A model generated the notes under the pieces. That model saw only the letters and a list, made by a program, of their open reading frames with translations, ran no database searches and was not told the origin of the DNA. Source: Oscillospiraceae bacterium (GTDB taxonomy: Bacteria; Bacillota; Clostridia; Oscillospirales; Oscillospiraceae). Taken from it: a DNA stretch of 64,000 nt. The stretch is taken from positions 1-64,000 of the forward strand of contig JAFXPO010000047.1 of NCBI GenBank assembly GCA_017527825.1, read 5' to 3'. Shown here in pieces: positions 25,165 to 34,000 of the stretch. The stretch's first letter is position 1. The number at the start of each line of letters is the position of its first letter. A program made the translations under genes and the position numbers.

Positions 25165-26087
25165 GGGATGCCCTCCACTGTGTAGGTCCGTGCGCCGCCC
25201 TCGCAACCGATTACCACCGCGCGTGAAAAAACCTCCGCCCGGAGCAGTTCCCGCCACAGCGGTTTGCGTGAAAGCTCGCCGACCGTCGCGGCGTGGATAC
25301 TTGCCAGCAGCGCGACACCGCAATTCGCCGCCGCGCAGACCGCTTCCAAATCCGCGGTCGTCGCGATTTCGTCCACGGCGATGACCTGCGGCGTCATCGC
25401 GCGCAGCACCATCGGTATTCCCAGCGCCTTTGGGCAGCTGTCCAGCACATCCGTATGATTGCCCAGCTCCGTCTGGGGTCTGCCCCGATAGGACACCGCG
25501 ATCTCGCTGCGCTCGTCGATGACGGAAACTCGCAGCGCCTGATGCTCCGCGCTGCCCAGCGACAGGCAGCGGACCAAATCCCGCAGCAGCGTGGTCTTGC
25601 CCGCGCCGGGCGGCGAAAGGATCAGCGCGCTCTGTATGCGTCCCGCCGCGTCGAACAGCCGCGGCGCGATCTCCGCGCCGACGCCGACGCGTTCCGAGAC
25701 GATGCGCAGCGCAACGCCGGAGAAATCCTTCAAGCTGCACACCGCTCCGTCGCGCATCACCGCCGCACCGCAGACGCCGAGGCGAAAGCCGCCCCGCACG
25801 GCGAGGTATCCCTGTCGCAGCGCCTCCGCCGAGGCGTAGCGCGAGTATTCGGTCACACCCGCAATCATCCGCTCCAAATCCTCCGCCGTCACCAGCGCGT
25901 CCCGGTCGGCGGGGGCAGCGGAACGCTCTCCCTCGGCAGTCCGCACGGTCAGCGGCAAGCCGACGCGCAGCCGCAGCTCCTCCGCACGCGCCTTTTGCGC
26001 GTCGCTCAGCGCCAGCGCCGCGCGGCGCAGCCGCGGCGGCAGCAGCTCCGCCGCCTGCTCATATCGGCGGATTCGATCTCGTTCCAT
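25137..26087 (-). CDS. spoIIIAA: Stage III sporulation protein AA (secretion-type ATPase)
   Basis: A 316-residue ATPase related to type II/IV secretion motors. Walker A is LSPPGAGKTTLLRDL (around residue 161), followed by VIDERSEIA (Walker B region) and MTPQVIAVDEIAT with a His-containing switch (LLASIHAATVGEL). It powers the SpoIIIA-SpoIIQ channel. AAAGGAGG precedes the ATG, and a candidate sigma-E promoter is upstream. It is the first of eight complete spoIIIA genes. Confidence 0.95.
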   Translation of the reverse strand: MERDRIRRYEQAAELLPPRLRRAALALSDAQKARAEELRLRVGLPLTVRTAEGERSAAPADRDALVTAEDLERMIAGVTEYSRYASAEALRQGYLAVRGGFRLGVCGAAVMRDGAVCSLKDFSGVALRIVSERVGVGAEIAPRLFDAAGRIQSALILSPPGAGKTTLLRDLVRCLSLGSAEHQALRVSVIDERSEIAVSYRGRPQTELGNHTDVLDSCPKALGIPMVLRAMTPQVIAVDEIATTADLEAVCAAANCGVALLASIHAATVGELSRKPLWRELLRAEVFSRAVVIGCEGGARTYTVEGIPCSDGLARA

Positions 26088-26113
26088 AGCCCGTCCCTCC
26101 TTTGTACTGTTCC

Positions 26114-26142
26114 ACTATATGTCGGTATGGACAGGCGTATGA
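26114..26142 (-). promoter_or_regulatory. Candidate sigma-E promoter of the spoIIIA operon
   Basis: On the minus strand TCATACG (about 26136-26142), a 14-base gap and CATATAGT (26114-26121) resemble the mother-cell sigma-E consensus (-10 CATACA-T type), about 27 bases before spoIIIAA. No sigma-A promoter is visible here. Confidence 0.5.
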
Positions 26143-26146
26143 CAGC

Positions 26147-26178
26147 AAAAAACGCCGCCCGTTCGGGCGGCGTTTTTT
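26147..26178 (-). terminator. Strong terminator between the EAL regulator and spoIIIAA
   Basis: A perfect 14-bp stem AAAAAACGCCGCCC/GGGCGGCGTTTTTT with a 4-base loop, just after the EAL gene stop. Confidence 0.9.
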
Positions 26179-26189
26179 GCCAATAAACC

Positions 26190-27866
26190 TTATGCCTTGA
26201 AATGGGCGGAAAACTCCTCCGGCGTTTCCGGCGTTGAGAAACAGCGCCCCTGTACCACGTTGCAGCCAAGGCTCCGCAGCAGCTCGCACTCCTCCTCCGT
26301 CTCCACACTTTCCGCCACCACAGCGATGCCGAGGTAGGTTGCCGCGTCCATGATGAGGCGGATCAGGCGCTCCCGCGCCTCCGCGTCCCAGATGTAGCGG
26401 ATGTACTTCATGTCCAGCTTGAGCTGATCGATGGGCACTGTGAACAATGCTCCGAGGGCGAACCCGCCCGCGCCGAAGTTGTCCATACCCACGCGGAAGC
26501 CCGCGGAGCGCAGCGCGTCCACCGCCTCGTCCAGCTGCTCGACGTCCACGGTATAGGCGGACTCCGTCAGCTCCAGCAGCAGGTCGTCAGCGCTCAGGCT
26601 GAACTCCTCCAGCAGCCCTTGCAACTCGGTCACCAGCTCCGGGTCGTAAAGATCGAGGCGGGAAAGGTTCACCGCCAGCGGGAAGCGCACGCCATAGGCG
26701 TCCTGCCACTCCCTGACCTGACGCGCCGCCTCGCGGCGGACAAAGTGGTCGACAAGCTGAATGAGGCCGTTCTCCTCAAACAGCGGAAGAAAGCTGCCCG
26801 GACTGATCATACCAAGCTCCGGGTGCTCCCAGCGCACCAGCGCCTCCGCCGAGCAAAGCGTCGGCTTCTCTTCGCGGATATCGTACTGGGGCTGATAGAA
26901 CACCTTGAGCTGTCCGTCCTGAATGGCATGATGCACGCCGCCGAGCAACGTCGCGGTAAAGACCTCGTTTTGATACAGTGCATTATCGTACACCAGCACC
27001 GAGCGGGTGTAGTCGTCGCGCAGCATAGCGCAGGCAGTCTTGGCGCGGTCAAACTGGCGGGACACATCCAGACTGCGATCCAGGTTGGCGTATACGCCAA
27101 TGCGAAGACGGAGCCGCGCGGTGCGCAGCAGGCTGTCAATCCCCTCCTCCAGATGTGCGAGCACCTCGTCATAATGATCGCGGTGCAGGCAGTAGATGAA
27201 GAACGAGTCCGCGTCCTGACGGCAGCCAATGCCGTCGGTGGTGGAGAGGAAGTCCTTGATGGCATGCCCTAAGAGCGTCAGCGCACGGTCGCCGAAATCG
27301 CGGCCGTACAGCTCGTTGACCAGGTGGAAACGGTCAATGTTGATCGCCACCGCGTCCATGTCCTGATCGGGGCGATACTTCTCCAGCTGCTGAGCGTATT
27401 CGAAGAAAAAGCTCGCGGAGTACAGTCCCGTCAGCGCGTCCTTTTCCGCGGCGTTGATGATGTTCCGCCCCTCGCTCAGCTCAATGATGCGGCTGACACG
27501 CGCGCGGATGACCTCCGGCGCATCGTATGGCTTGGTCAGGAAATCCGCCGCGCCAAGCTTCAGACTCCGCAGCTCCGCGGAGCGCTCGCCCGTGAGAACA
27601 ATGACCGGAATGCGGGAAAGCTCCGGGTCCTCGTGCATGGTCTCCAGCACGGTGAAGCCGTCCATTTCCGGCATGTAAAGATCGAGCATCACCAGAGACA
27701 GCGTCTCGCGGTTGCGGCGGATCATGCCCAGCGCCTGACGACCGTTCTCGGCGTACAGCACGTCGTAATTCTCGCCGATGATGGTACCGAGCACCTCACG
27801 GTTGATCAGTTCGTCGTCCACAACCAGCACACGCCGCGGCGCGTAAAGCCCCATTGTCTGTTCCAT
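26190..27866 (-). CDS. REC-GGDEF-EAL response regulator (c-di-GMP signalling)
   Basis: A 558-residue protein: receiver domain (residues 11-130) with VVDD acidic pair and phospho-acceptor Asp62 in LVMLDLYMPEMDG, a GGDEF-type domain (about 145-300) and an EAL domain (about 310-555). The GGDEF signature is degenerate (RQDADSFFIY), so it should not make c-di-GMP. The EAL domain keeps EALVRW, ELTES and VAESVE, but the double-Asp motif reads DNFGAGG instead of DDFGTG, so one metal ligand is changed and phosphodiesterase activity is uncertain. The ATG at 27866 has AGGAGG 9 bases upstream; a GTG at 27872 is less likely. It is a single-gene unit. Confidence 0.88.
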   Translation of the reverse strand: MEQTMGLYAPRRVLVVDDELINREVLGTIIGENYDVLYAENGRQALGMIRRNRETLSLVMLDLYMPEMDGFTVLETMHEDPELSRIPVIVLTGERSAELRSLKLGAADFLTKPYDAPEVIRARVSRIIELSEGRNIINAAEKDALTGLYSASFFFEYAQQLEKYRPDQDMDAVAINIDRFHLVNELYGRDFGDRALTLLGHAIKDFLSTTDGIGCRQDADSFFIYCLHRDHYDEVLAHLEEGIDSLLRTARLRLRIGVYANLDRSLDVSRQFDRAKTACAMLRDDYTRSVLVYDNALYQNEVFTATLLGGVHHAIQDGQLKVFYQPQYDIREEKPTLCSAEALVRWEHPELGMISPGSFLPLFEENGLIQLVDHFVRREAARQVREWQDAYGVRFPLAVNLSRLDLYDPELVTELQGLLEEFSLSADDLLLELTESAYTVDVEQLDEAVDALRSAGFRVGMDNFGAGGFALGALFTVPIDQLKLDMKYIRYIWDAEARERLIRLIMDAATYLGIAVVAESVETEEECELLRSLGCNVVQGRCFSTPETPEEFSAHFKA

Positions 27867-27906
27867 ACGCACGTCCCTCCTGACATTTGGCTATAATAGA
27901 TAATTT

Positions 27907-27935
27907 ATTGTAGCACACCGCTCCAATTTTGTCAA
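27907..27935 (-). promoter_or_regulatory. Sigma-A promoter for the EAL regulator
   Basis: On the minus strand a perfect TTGACA (27930-27935), a 17-base spacer and TACAAT (27907-27912). Confidence 0.7.
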
Positions 27936-27997
27936 TTTATGTCAAGCAATTCTCCGCGCGGATGTCGAAGAAATCATCACGCCCCGCGAAAAGAGGA

Positions 27998-28025
27998 ACA
28001 GAGCCGCGCGTTCGCGCGGCTCTGT
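27998..28025 (-). terminator. Terminator of the surface-protein operon
   Basis: A perfect 12-bp stem ACAGAGCCGCGC/GCGCGGCTCTGT with a 4-base loop, followed on the minus strand by TCCTCTTTTC, 17 bases after the giant gene's stop codon. Confidence 0.7.
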
Positions 28026-28041
28026 CGTTCCTGATGATATT

Positions 28042-31000
28042 TTACTTGACGAAATCGCGATACAGGAAGGTCACGATCTCCGCGCGGGTGCAGGTATCAT
28101 CCGGCTTGAAGGTCGTTGTGCTGCCCTTGCCGTTGGTGATGCCCTGAGCAACCGCCCAACCCACAGAACCGGCGTAGTACGCGTTGGCGCTCACGTCGGA
28201 GAAGCTGCTCGCGTTGCCCGCCGCTGCCTTCTCGAAACGAGCGATGAAGGTCACGATCTCCGCACGGGAGCAGGTGTCGTCGGGCTTGAAGGTCGTCGTG
28301 CTGCCCTTGCCGTTGGTGATGCCGTTGGCTACCGCCCAGGCAACCGCCTTTGCGTAGTAGCTGTTGGCGGCAACATCCGTGAACTGGCTGCTCGCCGTTA
28401 CCGCAGGCTCGCCAGCCGCGCGATACAGGAAGGTCACAGCCTCCGCACGAGTGCAGGTGTCATTGGGTTTGAAGGTCGTCGTGCTGCCCTTGCCGTTGGT
28501 GATGCCCTGAGCAACCGCCCAATCAACCGCCTTCTCATAGAAGCTGCCTGCCACAACATCCGTGAACATTGCGAACTTCTCAAAGACCGGCGTAACGACA
28601 ACGTCGCCCTCAGGCATCTGGAAGCTGTAAGTGCCGTCCGCGTTCGCGATGACCGCGACCGCATTGCCGCTGCTGTCCTTGACCGTGACGGAGGAGAGCT
28701 TGTAGCCTTGCTCCGCGGTGGGCGTGATGATAACCGTCTCGCCCGCCTTGGCGCTGGTGGCGGAATACTTGAGGCTGCCGCCGCTGACACCGCTTGCGGT
28801 CGTCACCTTCCCGGTCGCGGCAGCAACACTGCCGCCGTCAGGCGAAGGATTCACGGGATCACTGCCGGCGACGAGTTTGACCTCGACCGTCTTTTCCATC
28901 GAATCCGTCTTCACGGAACCGTTGTAGGTCTTGTAATCGTCAGCCTTGACCGTGAAGGAGTAGTCGCGATCCGTGTCGAGGCTTGTGAACAGTTTGCCGT
29001 TTGCGTCCGTTGTGCCGGTGATGCCGCCCGTTACCTGTGCGTTCGCGATCGGCTCACCGGTTTCATTGTCGGTAACGGTGAGGTTCACGTCCGCCTTATC
29101 GAAGACCGCGTAGAGCGTCAGCGTGCCGTCAGCCGCGATGTTCTGAGACGCCGCCATGGGTTTGAGCTTGTCCATGGACAGCTTGCCGCTGTAGTCCGCA
29201 GCAATGGCGTCCTCGGTCTCGCTCCAGCCGAGGAAGGTCGCGCCGACCTTCTGGGCGGCGGGGAACTGCTCGCCGATTTTACTGCCGTTGTAGGTGTCCT
29301 GTCCGAACTCCGCGCCGTTGCTGACAAACTTGACGTCAACCGACGTGGTGCTGGAGGTCAGGGCGAAGGTGGAGAAGTGCGTGGGCGTGAAGCCGACTTC
29401 CAAACCGCCGTCCTTCGGACCGTACTTCGTTACCTTCAGCTCCTCGCTTGCGTCCTTGTTGTTCTTATCCTTGAACGTATGCACCACAAACAGACCGTCG
29501 GGATTGATGGCAGCGGGGATCACCATGCGGACCTCTGTGGGCTTATCATACTTGCCGTCGGAAAGGTCGAGCGGCTTTGCCTCGCTTGTTCTGGAGGTGA
29601 GTACGGCATCGCTCTGCTTCGCCTCAACCTTGACGGAGTACATCGGCTGGATCTCGACCGTCAGGGTCTGGGGGCCGCTTCCGGTGGGGACATAGTCCTC
29701 AACCTTAACGTCGAAGGAAATCTCAACGGTGGACTCCAGCGTCACACCCGCGGCTGCAAGCTGTTTTTCGATGGTGTCGGTTGACCCTTCGTCCACAAAA
29801 CCAGCGATAACACTGTCTTTCTTCACGTCGTCGACAAACGTACCGATCTCATCCGCAGCCGTAGCCGCAGCAGTGCTCGCGGCGGACGCCGCAGCGTCTG
29901 TGGAGGTCACGCTGCTCGCCGCAGCGCCGGCTTCCTCCTTCAGCGCGTCCTCCTGATCCTGCGTCAGGGTCAGGTCGCCAAAGTTCATGCTATCGGTATC
30001 GACCGAGGGGTCGCCCATGACGATCGCCGCCTCAATGACGAGTTCTTCCACGTCAGTCGCCACAGAGACCTGATACTCCTCCTCATCGAGTGCAACCGTG
30101 ATGTCAGGGACGACAAACCCGTCATTCTTGGATACTGTGAAGGTATTCTGCTCGCTTGTGCCGTCTTCTTTCGCCTGCTGATAGGTTACAACCGCTTCCT
30201 TATCCGCAGGAATCACGCCCGTGACCAGAATGCCGTTATCGGTGATCTCCGCCTTGAGGTTCTCAGCCGGGTTGCTATCGATCGTAACCGAATCAATCGC
30301 GGTAATCAGCTGCGTGACAGCAGACACTTGAACCGTTGCCGACTCCTCGTTGTAGTTGTCCGTCGCAGCGACATTGATCGTGATCGTTGCCGAGCCATTC
30401 TTCATGGCGGTGACGCTGCCCTTGCCGCCGTTCGCCGCCAGATTCACCGAGATGGCGTCAGTGTTCGCACCGGAAACAGCATAGCTGACCGCGTTGGCAA
30501 AGCTGCCGTCCTTGTCGCTGGCAGTGATGCCCAGGGACTTGACGAGCGCTTTGGGCGTCAGCTTGACGCTTTCCTCCGCGCTGAGTTCGCGCGCCGCCTT
30601 TGCGATCGTCCAAGCCTTCGTCACTTCACCCGCAAGCGTGTACTTGTCCGCGTCAGCGCCGGTCAGGCCGGTGATCGTGGCGGTGTAGCTGCCCGCGTTG
30701 GTTTCCTCGTTGCCGACAATGTTCAGCGCAACGCGATCGCCCTCGATGAACTCCACATCAACCGTCGGGCCCTGCTTCTTGCCGGTATACGTCAGCGCGG
30801 TATTCTTCCAGCCGGACACGGTAACGGTCTTCGGGGTGACCGTCAGCGTAAAGCTGTCAGAACCCTGCTCATAGGTGGTCTCGCCAACAACTGTCCGCGC
30901 CGCTGTAGCGGTGACTGTCGTTGTACCGATGCCCTTGATCACCAGAGCGCCGCTCTCCACGGCGGCAACCGCAGGGTTGCTGCTGGTAAAGCGAATGTCT

Positions 31001-34000
31001 TCGGTGACCTCTTCCTCGCCGCGCGTCGCCTTGGCGGCGAGCTGATAGCTGTTCCCGGAAGCGCCGTAGACAACAACAGAGGTCTCAGGCTTTTCCGTAA
31101 ACTCAACCGGTTGCAGCTCGTTCGCGGTGACCGTCACCGCGATGGTGACCGGCGTCGCGGCGGGATAGTTCGCGGTGGCTTCGGAGCTCACCGTGATGGT
31201 CGCGGTACCCGCGCTGACCGCCGTGATCAGACCGGTCTCGTTCACCGTCGCTACGCTCTCGTTACTGCTGGTGTAGGTCACGGCGGCGTCGCCGCTGGCG
31301 CTGTCCGTCACAGTGATCTGCTTGGTGTTTGTGTCGTCCTTCTTGAGCGTCACCGAAGTCACGTCCGCGGTGAAGGTACGCACACCGGCGGTAATGTCAA
31401 AGGTGCTCTCGCTCGTTCCGCTGTAGTTGCCCGCACCGGTAGCAATGACGGTGTAGGTACCGACGTTCTTGGTGTCAGAAGTCTCCTTGCCGTCCGCCTG
31501 ATACTTCAGCGTGTAGTCCGTATCCTTGACCAGCGTCTTGCTGCCATCCTTGACCGTGACGGTCGGCCGCTTCGCGGTGCCGTCATACACGAAGGTGTCC
31601 GGCGTCAGGGACAGTGCCTGCTCCGGCAGAGCCTTCGGGGCGATGGTGTAGGTTGCCGTCGCAACGCCGGAATAGTTGCCGGTGAACTTGACGGCGACCT
31701 TGTAGGTGCCCGCCGCGACAGGGCTTACCGTTTCCGCCGCGCCATAAGCGGCAGCGTCCGTGATATTTGCGGTGCCCGCGACGATCTTGGTCTCATAATC
31801 CGTACCCGCGCGGTAGGTGGTCACAGCGTCATCGCCCTCGCTGACCGTAACGGTCGGCGTCTGCGCCGCGCCGGTGTAGGTGAATGTATCCTCGCTCAGC
31901 GCGATCTCAGCGCCTGTCACCTCAGCCGGAGTGATCTGGAACGTCGGCTTGAAGGAGTCGCCCGTCCCGTTGGTGTAATTGCCGCGGAAGGTTACGGTTG
32001 CCGTCGCCGTGCCGACAGCTATGTTATTGCTGTAAACCACGACGTAGTCAACGTTCTTTACCAGAGCTTCAACCTTTCCAACAATGCCGTCCGCGCTTGT
32101 GAGCGTGAAAACCGGTTCAATCTTTTTGCCGGTGTAAGGCATGCGGGAAATGCTGGCTTCAATCGAGTTGACCGTCTTCGGCGCAACCTTAAAGGTCGCG
32201 GTCGCGGGAATTGCCTTGCGGTCAGCATCCACAGGGGAAGCGATGTTGCCGGTCAGTTCCACGCTCACGGTGTAGGCGCCCGCGTTCTTGGGCATATCCT
32301 TACCGTTAACCTTCTCGGTCTTCGCGTTGCTGCCCGCGGCGGTGGACGCCGTGAATGTGGCAGTGAATTCATTCGTCTGGACGCCGTTGACCTTGACCGT
32401 GACATCAGGCGCCAAGGCGTCGCCGCTATAGGTCAACTCGCCGACGGTGATGGACACCGCGTTGTTGTTCGCCAGTCGCAGCGGGTTAACGGTCAACGTG
32501 GCGGTCTTGGTGCCCGTGTAGTTGCCTTTACCGGTAACGGTCACGGTGTAAGTACCCGCCTTGAGCGGAAGGTCGTTGGACAATTCGCCGGTCTGCCCCT
32601 GCGCAACGCTGTAGGCAAGCGTGTAGTCCGTATCCTTGACCAGCGTCGTGTTGCCGTCCCTGACCGCAATCGCGATCTTGTCCAGCGCCTTGCCGGTATA
32701 GGTCGTGGCAGGATCGGTCACGGCAATGTCATTCGCCGTCAGCGCCTTGGGCGCGATGGTAAAGTCCACGGAAGCCGCAGTCGGGAGCTGATAGTTCCCT
32801 ACCACCGCCGTTGCGCCGGCGGCAGCCTTCAACGTCTTGGCAATCACCGTATAGTTGCCCGCGTTGGTGGGCTTCGTCGCGCTCTCGGCGGGATCCGTCG
32901 CCGCTTTGTCAATGTAGCTGTAGGTATCGATCTCAAGACCGGTCTCTTTGCCCACATAACCGCCGACCGTGGCAGTCTTGCTCTGCGCCTGACCGTTGAA
33001 GGTCAGTTCAGCGGTGCTCCACGTCAGGTCAACCGTCTTCTTGGCGATCGTAACGGGAACGTTATATTCAATGGTCTCGCCCTTGTATTCGCCATCGCCC
33101 GCGGTGAACACGACTGTGACCGCGTTGTTCGTATCGACGGACTGAATCGCTTCGGACGCCTTGACAGAGATCGTACCGGAAACACTCTTGCCCTCAGCGT
33201 CCTCTGCCGTCGCCGCCGCCTCGGAGATGGAGACAAGATCGCTGTTCTTCGCGCCGTACACCTTGCCCGGCACAGCGGTGACGTTCTGGAAGGTCAGGTT
33301 GATCTGCCCGTCCATCTTCGGAACGATGGACTTAGCAGTCAGGTTGAGGGTCAGCGTGATGTCCTCATAGTTCTTGCTCTGGAGTACCACGGTGATGGTC
33401 GCCGTGTCGTCCACAGCGCCCTTGTTCGTGCTGTAAGTGACCGTCTGCTGCGTGCCGCTTACCTTGGAAAGCAGGTTCTTGGCATTCGTGCCGATCGCGG
33501 CGCTCTTGACCGACCAGTCCTTAAAGCCATTTGCTTCCGTGAGCCAGGTGAACACATCGGCGCTGACCGTGTAGGTGCGGTTCGTGCTCGCAACCGTGGG
33601 AACAACGAGGTCAGCCGTTTTCGTTCCGGTACCCGCATAGGTCGCCTTGGTCACGGTGAAGGACGTTGTGATCGCATCCGGCGCGACATGCGTGTCGGTT
33701 TCCGCCGCAGTCGCCTTGGCATAGTAGGTACCGGCGTCCAGCGCATCGGTGCTCTGAAGCTCGGTCTTGCACGCCTCATCCGAGTAATACTTCACAGCCG
33801 GGGTGCCGTTGGTCACCGTCGCCGCCGGGAGGTCAGCGGTCGCGCCGTACTGATAGGTATAGCTCTGCTTCGTCCAGTTCAGGGTGTTCGCCGCTTTCAC
33901 GATCTCGAACTCGGCGCTCGCGCCGGTCGCAATCGTGTAGTTGGTGTTCGCCACAGCCGCGGTGATGGTGTAAGTGCCGACGGCGGTGGGTTTCGTAGTG

